DNA of 64,000 bases from Cypionkella sp049896245 (lineage in GTDB: Bacteria; Pseudomonadota; Alphaproteobacteria; Rhodobacterales; Rhodobacteraceae), in the NCBI RefSeq assembly GCF_049896245.1, contig NZ_JAFCTX010000012.1, forward strand, positions 1 through 64,000. Reading direction: 5' to 3'. This document shows, in pieces, positions 16,394-25,111 of the stretch (position 1 is the stretch's first letter; the number at the start of each line of letters is the position of its first letter). The notes under the pieces are model-generated. The model was given only the letters and a program-made list of their open reading frames with translations. It did not search any database and was not told the origin of the DNA. Made by a program: the position numbers and the translations under genes.

Positions 16394-18571
16394 ATGGCCC
16401 GACACATACCCCTTGCAGCGTCCGCACCTTGGTTCCGTCTCGAACTTGAGCAAAGCGACTGGGCCGCTGAGGCTCCTGATGATCTGGCGAACTGGTATGC
16501 GCAAATGCTGCTGATCCGTCGCTTTGAGGAGCGCTTGCTGGAGCTTGAAAAGGCCGGGCTGATTCACGGCCCCGCTCATGCTAGTATTGGCCAAGAGGCT
16601 GGCGCTGTGGGGGCAATGTCGGTGCTTGGCGCCGCAGACAAGATCAACGGCACCCACCGCGCGCATCATCAGGTGCTGACGAAGTTAGTCGGCAGCGTGG
16701 TTCCGGCGAATTTCGACATCCGCAGTGACTGCTTCACCTTGGAAATGGATGAAGCCGTCCACCGCTTTATGGCGGAAATCATGGGGCTGACGCCGGGTTA
16801 TTGTGGCGGTCGGGGCGGCTCGATGCACATGCGTGATGCCAACGCCGGGGTGGTCGGCACTTCGGCAATCGTCGGCGGCAACCCGCCCCATGCCGTAGGC
16901 TACGCGCTGGCCGACAAAATTCTGGGGCGCAAACAAGTATCGGTGGCGTTCTTTGGTGATGGTGCGGCGCAGGCGGGTGCGACCTATGAGGCGATGAACA
17001 TTGCCGCCGCCCAAAGCCTGCCGGTGATCTTCTTTATCGAGAACAACCTTTACGCCGTGGCCACCCGGATCAGCGATGTGACCCGCGAAACCCGAATTTC
17101 CTCGCGTGGCGCGATGCTGGGGATTGCCTCGATTGAATGTGACGGCATGGATGTGGTCGCCGTGCACCGCGCCATGCAAGAGGCGCGCCGCATTATTGAT
17201 GAGACCGGCGGCCCCGTTGTGGTCGAGGCGCTGTGCTACCGGCATTTGCACCAAAGCGGCAGCCGCACCGGTAGCGACTTTGGCTATCGCAGTGCCGAGG
17301 AAGAAGCCGAATGGAAGGCCCGCGACCCGATTGCGCTGGCCGAGGCGCGGCTGACCGCCCTCGGCGTGCTTTCCACTGAGGCGCTGGCCCGCATCGACCA
17401 AATCGTCACCGCCAGCGTGGCAGCAGCAGCGGCCAAGCTGACCGAGCCGGTGCCGGGCGGCAACGCGCTACGCATCCCTGCCGATCTATGGCCCGATCCT
17501 GCCACAGTGGATCACGGCATTTTGGGCGATCTGTCTGAACTTTCCGGCCTGCGTCAGCTGTCACATGCCGATATGGCCTTGGGGCAAACCGAGAAGGTCA
17601 AATTCGTCACCGCCGCCTCGGAAACTCTGGCAGCAGCGATGGAGCGCGATCCCCGCATCATCGTGTTGGGCGAAGACGTGCATCAGATGAAGGGCGGCGT
17701 CAGCGGCTTTACCAAAGGCGCGCTGGAACGCTGGCCTGACCGTGTGCTGCCGATGCCGATTGCTGAAAACGGCTTTACTGGCGTAGCACTGGGAGCGGCC
17801 CTGAACGGGCTGCGGCCGGTGGTCGAAATCATGTTCGGCGACTTCTGCCTTGTCGCCGCCGATCAGATCGCCAATGGCGTCGGCAAGGTCCGCCACATGT
17901 TCGGCGGCGATTTTCCGGTGCCGGTGGTGATGCGGGTGCGGGTGTCGCCACATACCGGCTATGGCTCGCAGCACTCGGGCGATCCTTCGGCGCTGTTTGG
18001 CATGTTCCCCGGCTGGCGCATCGTCTCGCCCTCCAATGCCTTCGATTACATCGGCCTGATGAACTCTGCACTGCACTGCAACGACCCGGTTCTGATTATC
18101 GAGCACACCGAGCTTTATCAGCGCGAGTTCGAGGTGCCCAAGGGTGACCGTGATTTCTGCATTCCCTTCGGCAGCGCGCGCGTAGTTCGGACAGGCAGCA
18201 CCTGCACCGTATTGGCCGCCTCGGTGATGGTGCAGAACAGCCTGCGCGCGGCCGAGGAAAGCGGCGTTGACGCCGAGGTCATCGACCTGCGAAACCTTGA
18301 TCATTTCGGCATGGATTGGGCAACCATCAGTGCCTCGATTGCCAAGACCGGGCGGGTTGTCATTGCCGAACAGACCGCCCGCAGCCTTTCAATGGGTGCA
18401 ACTTGGGCCGCCGAAATTCAAGAGCGTTTCTTTGACAGCCTTGATCACGAGATCATCCGTGTGACCGGAAGCATCGCCTCACCAACGGTTTCGTCGGCCC
18501 TTAACCGTGCAGCATTAGCCACCAGCAATGATGTCAAAAAAGCCCTCATCACCCTTGCGGAAACAAGCTGA
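16394..18571 (+). CDS. Fused E1 alpha-beta 2-oxo-acid/acetoin-type dehydrogenase (thiamine diphosphate enzyme)
   Basis: 725 residues combine two subunits that are usually separate. Residues 1-340 are an E1-alpha domain with RRFEERLLELEKAG near the N-terminus, CGGRGGSMHMRD, and the thiamine diphosphate motif GDGAAQAGATYEAMN ... ENN. Residues about 395-725 are an E1-beta domain (KVKFVTAASETLAAAMERDPRIIVLGEDV, EIMFGDFCLVAADQIANG, SGDPSALFGMFPG). The enzyme decarboxylates a 2-oxo acid or cleaves a 2-oxo-3-hydroxy compound and transfers the acyl unit to lipoyl-E2, probably the AcoC-like protein at 11784. Fused E1 proteins are known in the family. The E1 substrate is not predictable from the motifs. 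Confidence 0.87.
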   Translation: MARHIPLAASAPWFRLELEQSDWAAEAPDDLANWYAQMLLIRRFEERLLELEKAGLIHGPAHASIGQEAGAVGAMSVLGAADKINGTHRAHHQVLTKLVGSVVPANFDIRSDCFTLEMDEAVHRFMAEIMGLTPGYCGGRGGSMHMRDANAGVVGTSAIVGGNPPHAVGYALADKILGRKQVSVAFFGDGAAQAGATYEAMNIAAAQSLPVIFFIENNLYAVATRISDVTRETRISSRGAMLGIASIECDGMDVVAVHRAMQEARRIIDETGGPVVVEALCYRHLHQSGSRTGSDFGYRSAEEEAEWKARDPIALAEARLTALGVLSTEALARIDQIVTASVAAAAAKLTEPVPGGNALRIPADLWPDPATVDHGILGDLSELSGLRQLSHADMALGQTEKVKFVTAASETLAAAMERDPRIIVLGEDVHQMKGGVSGFTKGALERWPDRVLPMPIAENGFTGVALGAALNGLRPVVEIMFGDFCLVAADQIANGVGKVRHMFGGDFPVPVVMRVRVSPHTGYGSQHSGDPSALFGMFPGWRIVSPSNAFDYIGLMNSALHCNDPVLIIEHTELYQREFEVPKGDRDFCIPFGSARVVRTGSTCTVLAASVMVQNSLRAAEESGVDAEVIDLRNLDHFGMDWATISASIAKTGRVVIAEQTARSLSMGATWAAEIQERFFDSLDHEIIRVTGSIASPTVSSALNRAALATSNDVKKALITLAETS

Positions 18572-18607
18572 AACAGCGGCCGCATTTCACTTCAACAGGA
18601 GAGAAGA

Positions 18608-20224
18608 ATGAAGCTTATACCTCTACCCCTCACCCCGCGACGCATGGTGAAAGCCGCGCTGATGTCCCTGACACTGGCCACCGCCATCCTCGGCATGCAG
18701 CCGGGCATTGCAAGCGCAGAAGAACGCGCCCTCGTGATCGCCCGCGACATGGACATCAACTCGCTTGATCCAGCCCGCGCCTGGTGCGACACCTGCCAAA
18801 TCTATGACACAGCGGTCTATGAACAGCTGGTCACGCTGGACAAAGACAACAAGCTACAAGCGCTGCTGGCCGCAAGCTGGGAAGTGAACGCAGATCAGAC
18901 CCAATTCACCTTCAAACTGAACCCGGCCGCGAAATTCTCGGACGGCTCCGCAGTCGAAGCCAAGGACGTGAAATGGTCGTTTGAGCGGGTGAAGAACATC
19001 AAGGGCAGCGGCTCGTTCCTTGCCGACCCAATCATAGGCATCGAAACGCCAGATGCGCAGACGGTTGTCATTTCTCTGGCCAAACCGAACTCCGAGTTTC
19101 TGAATCAGGTCGCCGCCGGCTTTCTGGGCGTGATAAACAGCGATGTCGCCAGCGCCAACGGTGCGCTGTCAGATGCCACGGCGGTTGACAAGGACACTTC
19201 GGAAAACTGGTTCCTGACCGCTTCGGCAGGCAGTGGGCCCTTCGTTCTGGACTCCTATGAACCGAACGCCGAACTGCGCCTGAAACGCAACGATGCTTAT
19301 TGGGGTAAACCCGCTGGCGTGCCCGAAGTGGTGTTCCGTCAGGTCAAGGATGCGGTGGCTCAGGCGCAGATGCTGCAATCGGGCACGGTTGATATTGCGA
19401 TGCAGATCGACCCGGAAACCGCCAAGACGCTGGAAGGCAGCGACATTGTGGTCGAACGTGTGCCGTCGTTCAACTTCGTCTATATTGCGATGTCGCCGGG
19501 GGCAAAGGCCAACACCGTGCCGCTGACCGCCGACGTGCGTGAGGCGATCTCGATTGCCATCGACCGCACCTCGCTGATTGACTTCACGCTGGGTGGCGCG
19601 GGGCGTCCGATGGCCACCCCGATCCCGCTGGGCTTCCCCGGTGGCGACGACCACCCGATCCCGGAATATAACCCGGAACGGGCCAAGGAACTACTGGCCA
19701 AGGCCGGTGTTCCTGATGGTTTCACCATACAGTCGATCTACCCGGATCTGAACGTCTATGGCGTTGATTTCTCGCTGATGATGCAGAAGATCCAGCAGGA
19801 TCTGGCCAAGGTCGGTATCAAGGTGGAACTGTCGCCCGTACCTTTCGCCAACTGGCGCGAAGCGGCCAACGGCGATCATATCTCGCTGACGGCGGTGTTC
19901 TTCGCCCCAGACTTCTTCGGCTCATCGCAATATGTTGACGTGTTCGGTCTGGCCGAAGGCTCGGTCTGGGCGAAACGCGCCGGATCTGCCACCGATCCGT
20001 CAATCGTCAACCCAAAAACTGCTGAGCTGATGGCCAAGGCGTTGGCCGCGCCGACCCCGGAAGAGACCGACAAGCTGTGGTTCGAGGCAGGCACAATGAT
20101 GGCCGATGCCCGCATCATCGTGCCAATGGTCAGCCCCGATCTGATCCTCGCTTATGGTCCGACGATCAAAGGCGTGCGCTACAGCGCCTGCTGCAACCTG
20201 CCGCTGGCAGAGATCACCAACTGA
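18608..20224 (+). CDS. ABC transporter substrate-binding protein, family 5 (DppA/OppA type)
   Basis: 538 residues with an N-terminal signal peptide: basic residues, a hydrophobic core and a likely cleavage after ASA at about residue 37. The mature part starts with the family-5 pattern (DMDINSLDPARAWCDTCQIYDTAVYEQL) and continues with AAKFSDGSAVEAKDVKWSFERVK and RLKRNDAYWGKP. It is the periplasmic partner of the permeases and ATPases at 6.85-10.7 kb although it sits in the other operon, 36 bases after the E1 gene. Family 5 proteins bind peptides but also many amines, opines and other small molecules. A strong hairpin follows it. Confidence 0.9.
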   Translation: MKLIPLPLTPRRMVKAALMSLTLATAILGMQPGIASAEERALVIARDMDINSLDPARAWCDTCQIYDTAVYEQLVTLDKDNKLQALLAASWEVNADQTQFTFKLNPAAKFSDGSAVEAKDVKWSFERVKNIKGSGSFLADPIIGIETPDAQTVVISLAKPNSEFLNQVAAGFLGVINSDVASANGALSDATAVDKDTSENWFLTASAGSGPFVLDSYEPNAELRLKRNDAYWGKPAGVPEVVFRQVKDAVAQAQMLQSGTVDIAMQIDPETAKTLEGSDIVVERVPSFNFVYIAMSPGAKANTVPLTADVREAISIAIDRTSLIDFTLGGAGRPMATPIPLGFPGGDDHPIPEYNPERAKELLAKAGVPDGFTIQSIYPDLNVYGVDFSLMMQKIQQDLAKVGIKVELSPVPFANWREAANGDHISLTAVFFAPDFFGSSQYVDVFGLAEGSVWAKRAGSATDPSIVNPKTAELMAKALAAPTPEETDKLWFEAGTMMADARIIVPMVSPDLILAYGPTIKGVRYSACCNLPLAEITN

Positions 20225-20237
20225 TCAACACCAACCA

Positions 20238-20262
20238 CCGGGGGGCCATCGCGGCCCCCCGG
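20238..20262 (+). terminator. GC-rich hairpin after the binding-protein gene
   Basis: A perfect 10-bp stem (CCGGGGGGCC/GGCCCCCCGG) with a 5-base loop follows the stop at 20224 and precedes the aminotransferase gene at 20296. There is only a short T run after it, so it may stabilise the upstream transcript or attenuate read-through rather than end transcription. Such hairpins are common after genes for abundant binding proteins. Confidence 0.6.
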
Positions 20263-20295
20263 TTTCCATCCCCCAAATTGCGCTGGAGAACCTCC

Positions 20296-21540
20296 GTGAG
20301 CCTCGATCTGCCAAACAGCCGTGATACCGAACTTCTGTCGCGGGCGCGCCGCGTGGTGCCCAATGGTGTCTGGGGGCATATGGCCACCCGGTCGATCGGG
20401 CCGGGCTATCCGCAATTCTTCTCGCGCGCCGACGGCTGCCGGGTCTGGGATGCCGATGGCAATGAATATATCGACTTCATGTGCGCCTGGGGTCCGAATG
20501 TGCTTGGCTATGGCCACGCCGAGGTGAACGCCGCCGCGCAGGCGCAGATCGCCAAAGGCGACATCGGCAACGGCCCAACCGAGGTGATGGTCGAACTGGC
20601 CGAGCTGCTGGTCGATACCATTGACCATGCCGATTGGGCGCTGTTCCAGAAGAACGGCAGCGATGCGACCACAGTTTGCGTGACCATCGCCCGCGCCACC
20701 GCCGGACGTCGCAAGATCCTTGTGGCCAAGGGGTCCTATCATGGCGCTGTGCCGTGGTGTTCGCCCTCGATGGTCGGCGTGACGACAGAAGACCGCGCAC
20801 ATATCGTGCAATACACCTACAATGACATTGCCAGCCTTGAAGCCGCCGTGGCCGCCGCGGGCGATGATCTGGCCGCGATCCTGATCACCGCGTTCAAACA
20901 TGATGTGCAGATCGATCAGGAACTGCCCGACGCCGCCTTTCTGGCCCGCGCCCGTGCACTGTGCGACAAGACGGGTGCTGCGCTGATCTGCGATGATGTG
21001 CGGGCGGGCTTCCGTCTGAACGTGCGCGGCAGTTGGGCCGCTTATGGCATCAAACCGGATCTGGCCGCCTATTCCAAATCCATCGCGAATGGCTGGCCCT
21101 TGGCTGTCATCGCCGGAGCCGAAGCCTTCCGCGTTGGCGCAGAGAAGGTCTTCACCACCGGCTCGTTCTGGTATGGCTCGGCTGCGATGGCGGCTGCAGT
21201 GACCACGATCAAATTGCTGCGCGACACAGATGCGCTGGCGCATACCGAAGCGATGGGCAAGCTGTTCCGTGACGGCCTGCACAGCGCTGCCCGCGCGAAT
21301 GGCTATACGCTGCGCCAGACTGGCCCGGTGCAAATGCCGATGGTGCTGTTTGACGGCGACCAGGATCTGCGGCTTGGCAATGCGTTTTGCGCTGCGGCCC
21401 TGCGCCATGGCCTTTACATGCATCCGCGCCACAACTTGTTCCTCTGCGCCGCACATCAGGCCACCGACATCGAACGCGCGCTTGATGCCGCCCACGCTGC
21501 GTTCCGCGATATCGCCACAGCTGGTCTGCGTCCCGAGTAA
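20296..21540 (+). CDS. Class III PLP aminotransferase, glutamate-1-semialdehyde aminomutase-like
   Basis: 414 residues from a GTG start with GGAGAA upstream. The N-terminal RVVPNGVWGHMATRSIGPGYP and the PLP sites Asp234 (ICDDVRAGFR) and Lys261 (AYSKSIANGW) resemble the glutamate-1-semialdehyde aminomutase branch of class III enzymes, which also includes beta-amino-acid and other omega-aminotransferases. As no haem-biosynthesis genes are nearby and it follows the binding protein, a catabolic transaminase is more likely. It may act on the imported compound or on a later intermediate. Confidence 0.85.
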   Translation: MSLDLPNSRDTELLSRARRVVPNGVWGHMATRSIGPGYPQFFSRADGCRVWDADGNEYIDFMCAWGPNVLGYGHAEVNAAAQAQIAKGDIGNGPTEVMVELAELLVDTIDHADWALFQKNGSDATTVCVTIARATAGRRKILVAKGSYHGAVPWCSPSMVGVTTEDRAHIVQYTYNDIASLEAAVAAAGDDLAAILITAFKHDVQIDQELPDAAFLARARALCDKTGAALICDDVRAGFRLNVRGSWAAYGIKPDLAAYSKSIANGWPLAVIAGAEAFRVGAEKVFTTGSFWYGSAAMAAAVTTIKLLRDTDALAHTEAMGKLFRDGLHSAARANGYTLRQTGPVQMPMVLFDGDQDLRLGNAFCAAALRHGLYMHPRHNLFLCAAHQATDIERALDAAHAAFRDIATAGLRPE

Positions 21541-21570
21541 CTCTTCCTGCTCTTCTGCCGGAGCCTTCAG

Positions 21571-22533
21571 ATGTCCTACACCGACTATATCTTTACCGAA
21601 TACCACCGCCGCCTTGCCGAATTAAAAACCTCGGACAATCCTTTCGCGCAGGGCATCGCCTATGTTGACGGGCAATATGTGCCCGTCAACGAGGCGCGGG
21701 TTCCACTGCTGGATCAGGGATTCATGAAATCCGATCTGACCTATGACGTGCCTGCCGTCTGGGATGGCCGCTTCTTCCGGCTGGACGATCACCTTGACCG
21801 GTTTGAGAGAAGCTGCTCCAAGATGCGCCTGACCAACCCCATCGGGCGCGAGGAAACCCGCAGTCGTCTGGTCGAGATGGTGGCGAAAAGCGGCATCCGC
21901 GACGCCTATGTGATGATGATCCTTACCCGTGGCCTGCGTTACATCCGGCAAACCGCGCCAGAGGATTGCCAAAACTCGCTCTACATGATGGTCACGCCCT
22001 TTCTCTGGGTGATGGACGAAGAAACCCAGAAAACCGGCGGCAGCACCATCATCGCCCGCACCGTGCGACGCATCGCTCCCGGTGCAATCGACCCCACGGT
22101 GAAGAACCTGCAATGGGGCGATTTCACCCGCGGTATTCTTGAGGCCCGCGACCGCGGCGCGATGTACCCGATCCTAACCGATGGCGATGCGAACCTGACG
22201 GAGGGCTCGGGCTTCAACGTCATTCTGGTGAAGGACGGCAAGCTTTACACCCCGCGCCGGGGTGTCCTGGAAGGCGTCACCCGCAAATCGGTGCTGGCCG
22301 TCGCTAAGGCGCAGGGGCTGGAATATGTGATCGACGATATCCCGGTCAGCATGGCCTATGACGCAGACGAGATCCTGTTCGTCACCACCGCAGGCGGGGT
22401 GATGCCGATCACCACGCTCGACGGTGCGCCGGTGGGCGATGGCACGGTTGGCCCCATCGCGAAATCACTGTGGAAGGGCTATTGGGATGCGCATTACGAT
22501 CCTGAACTCAGCTTTGCAATTAACTACCACTGA
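21571..22533 (+). CDS. Class IV PLP aminotransferase, resembles (R)-selective amine transaminases
   Basis: 320 residues. The PLP lysine is Lys178 in IDPTVKNLQWGD, and Glu211 in LTEGSGFNVI contacts the ring nitrogen. Several segments match the (R)-amine transaminase group rather than D-alanine or branched-chain aminotransferases: VPLLDQGFMKSDLTYDVPAVWDG, the IDPxVKNxQWGD motif, EARDRG, and a Gly-rich TTAGGVMPI late. By my recollection these enzymes have a Glu two residues after the Tyr/Phe of YVxM; here it reads YVMM, so substrate preference may differ. It lies 30 bases after the class III aminotransferase and ends the plus-strand operon. Confidence 0.8.
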   Translation: MSYTDYIFTEYHRRLAELKTSDNPFAQGIAYVDGQYVPVNEARVPLLDQGFMKSDLTYDVPAVWDGRFFRLDDHLDRFERSCSKMRLTNPIGREETRSRLVEMVAKSGIRDAYVMMILTRGLRYIRQTAPEDCQNSLYMMVTPFLWVMDEETQKTGGSTIIARTVRRIAPGAIDPTVKNLQWGDFTRGILEARDRGAMYPILTDGDANLTEGSGFNVILVKDGKLYTPRRGVLEGVTRKSVLAVAKAQGLEYVIDDIPVSMAYDADEILFVTTAGGVMPITTLDGAPVGDGTVGPIAKSLWKGYWDAHYDPELSFAINYH

Positions 22534-22744
22534 GGTTGGGGTCGGTAGGATTTTTGGACTATTAAAATCGGCCGCAGATTATTATTGACAATGGCCACAT
22601 TTATAACTGCACAGGACTAATGGCGATTTTTAAAAAATCCCTGATACGAAGATTGGAAATCTTAAACCAACCGGCGTTCCCAGACCAGCTTAGACTCAAA
22701 CATCAAGTGCAACACCCAGCGCCCATGGGGCATAGGATGTTGCG
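22534..22744. other. Intergenic region with weak hairpins, left flank of the IS30 remnant
   Basis: This gap of 211 bases is A/T-richer than its neighbours. It has an A/T-rich near-palindrome around 22625-22642 and a 6-bp stem around 22651-22666, either of which might end the aminotransferase transcript. The true left end of the IS30 remnant probably lies here, but I could not pair an inverted repeat because the other end is missing. Confidence 0.4.
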
Positions 22745-23302
22745 ATGGACAAACGGTACAAGCACCTCAACGGCGAGGAACGTGGCGTGATTTTGGCGGA
22801 GCATCGGCGCGGGGCGAGTCTTCAAGCGATCGGCTTGTTGCTGGGACGCAGCGCCTCCACGATCGGTCAGGAACTGTTTCGGGGCCGTACGGAGGGCGAG
22901 CCCGCCCAGCCCTACTGCGCGCAGCTTGGCGGTGCGGGGTATCGGGCGCGCCGCAAGCTCTGCGGGCGGCGGCGAAAGCTTGTCCCCGGCGGCTGGCTGC
23001 ATGGCTTTGTGCGCGGCAAACTGATTACACATGCGCTGGTCTCCCGAGCAGATTGCGCGCAAACTGACCGCCATGCACCCCGAAGATCCGACCCGGCTGA
23101 TCAGCCACGAGACGATCTATGCCGCGATCTACGCGCAGCCGAGAGGTGGGCTGAAAGCCGAGATGATCGTGGCGCTGCGCCAGCACAAACCATCCCGCGG
23201 ACTTCGGCGCACCACGCTGCCCGGTGGCTCTATCGCCCCGGAATCATTGCGGATAATCCATCGCCCCGAGGAAATCGAAGGCCGCCTTGTGCCGGGGCAC
23301 TG
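22745..23302 (+). pseudogene. IS30-family transposase, frameshifted and truncated
   Basis: The first frame (22745 to about 23030) starts MDKRYKHLNGEERGVILAE and has the IS30 helix-turn-helix (LQAIGLLLGRSASTIGQEL). The reading then shifts to the frame containing MRWSPEQIARKL, SHETIYAAIYAQPRGGLK and HRPEEIEGRLVPGHW. In IS30 transposases that last motif is followed by EGDL, the first acidic residue of the catalytic core; here the similarity stops at GHW near 23302. The gene therefore has at least one frameshift around 23030 and lacks the catalytic domain. It is a dead remnant, joined directly to helicase sequence. Confidence 0.85.
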
Positions 23303-24968
23303 GCTTCTCGGCTGACAGGAAGGTGCCCTTGTCGGCCAGATGCGCGTTCACATCCGCAAAGATCGCCTCGGTCAGGCCGTGCCGCTCACTTTCGCGCCGG
23401 GCTTCAGGATCTTCTGCAAAGGCGCTGACATGACCGTTGGTCTTGGGTAATGCGCGCGCATTCAGCAGTCCCTGCGGGATGACAACCATGCCACCGCGCA
23501 CACGGGGCGGCTGGGCCGAGATGAACTTTTCCTTCTCCAGCAGCTCCATCCGGCGTTTCAAGCGATCAGCGAGGTCTTCGGCGCGGCGCTGGGCGTTCTG
23601 CCAGTTGAGGCGGGTTTTCTTGCCAGCCTTCTCGTCTTCCCGCAGTTCTGCAGCCCGGTTGTCCCAATAGTTGATCTCTTTCTTCAGCCGGGCCTTCACC
23701 TCCTGCTCGACCTTCCTGATCTCTGGCAGACGGCGCGCCTTCACATCGGCCACGTGACTCTGCGCCAGATCAACGGTCGCGAAGCGTACAGCGGTCTTTT
23801 CCAGATCGTGACGAAGCCAATCCTCGTTCAGCTTGTCCTCGGCCAGCTTGATTTCTTCGGGTTTCGCAGGGCGAAGGTTCAGGTGGGGCGCAATACCCGC
23901 GTTGGTGGCGGTGCCCGCCTTGTCGATGGCTGCGAACTGCAGCTTTTCGGAAACCACATGCGGTTTGCCGATGCTGGTAGGCCTGCCGTCTTGGACGCTA
24001 TGTTCCAGCAGGAAGATCGCGGTGATGTCCTGGCCGAGGTCGGTTTCATCGACCATGACAGCGCCCTGCTTCATCAGATGGTCGTATTGCTCACGGACGA
24101 TGCTGATCACCGCCTCCAAAAGGGGATGACCGGGGCAGACGAAGGTGGCGACCGGCTGCTGATTTACCTTCGATTTTTCAAAGCAGATGCGTTCGTACTT
24201 CTTTTGCACCGGCGAACCGGTGCCGATCTGGCGATCTCGCTCTCGGATGCTGACGGGAACGTGCGTGACCTCCCACCGTCCCTCCTCGCGCGGCTTGATC
24301 TGGCCGCCCAGCCGTTTGAACGCTTCGATGAAGAAGCTCTGGATATGGTGCGGTTGAAGGCGTTGGGCGTCGGCGCGCTCCATATCGAGACGGATTTCCT
24401 GTACCTTAGCGGCGGGCATCGTCTCGTTGGTCAAGGCCCGACGTTGAAGTAGCTCCAACAGGTGCTGCTGATCGACGGCACCGTCAACAGTCTGCAATAG
24501 CCGCGCTTTGACCTCGGGCTGTTCACCGTACTGGATCGCCTGGAACAACAAATCCTTAAGGGGGGTTCCGTCGAACAACTCGCCGAGGACATCATATACG
24601 CGGCCGCCCAGCGCTTCCCGCGCTGCTTCCAGCTTTTCAAGGAGGCGACCATAGACTTCCCCTTCGCGCGTATCAGCAGCGACCAGGTTCCACAGATGAC
24701 ACACTTCGGTCTGTCCGATTCTGTGAATCCGTCCAAATCGCTGTTCGATCCTGTTGGGGTTCCACGGCAGATCATAGTTGACCATCAGGTGGCCACGCTG
24801 AAGGTTAACGCCTTCGCCTGCCGCATCGTTGGCGATCAGCACGAGCATATCCCGATCCTGCATGAATCGTTCAATGATCTTGCGGCGGTCTTCACGAGAA
24901 ACCCCGCCATGAATGGCCGCATGATGATGTGCTGCCGAGCGACATTCTGAAGCATGGGCCGAACGCAT
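23244..24968 (-). pseudogene. C-terminal half of SNF2-type helicase, resembling DISARM DrmD; truncated at both ends
   Basis: The open frame encodes 574 residues, but genuine helicase sequence runs from about IHGGVSREDRRKIIERF (near 24,910) to about NAHLADKGTFLSAEKP (near 23,305). Motif V (ANDAAGEGVNLQ) and motif VI (IEQRFGRIHRIGQTE) of the second RecA domain are present. A long C-terminal region ends with a coiled-coil-like KEINYWDNRAAELREDEKAG and RVRGGMVVIPQGLL, which I associate with DISARM DrmD-type proteins. The ATP-binding half is missing. The last 20 codons are antisense IS30, and the first ones belong to the junction with the next relic. It cannot be a working helicase. Confidence 0.75.
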
Positions 24969-25111
24969 TGCGCGAACGCTCTAAGCTGTCTGGGCCGCTG
25001 GGCGCGCTTGTTAAGGCTGGCTGGCTTGTCGCGCTGCCAGAAGGGGCCGAGGTGCGGGCGGTATCGCGCAAAGAAGCCTATCGGATTGTGAGGGCTGGCA
25101 ATGCTGTTTGA
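24938..25111 (+). pseudogene. 3' end of a DUF3987-type phage/plasmid primase-helicase gene
   Basis: The frame ending at 25111 encodes ILKHGPNALRERSK ... LVKAGWLVALPEGAEV ... RKEAYRIVRAGN. This pattern resembles the C-terminal winged-helix-like end of DUF3987 proteins found in prophages and integrative elements. The upstream part is replaced by helicase sequence around 24,92x-24,940. The next gene starts inside its end (11-base overlap), so this relic sits in its original operon context. Confidence 0.6.

Noticed and set aside
20179..21606. Long open frame on the minus strand opposite the class III aminotransferase (about 475 codons)
   Set aside because: Composition rich in Arg/Gly/His with no family motifs; the opposite strand has all class III aminotransferase signatures. 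It is a high-GC antisense shadow.
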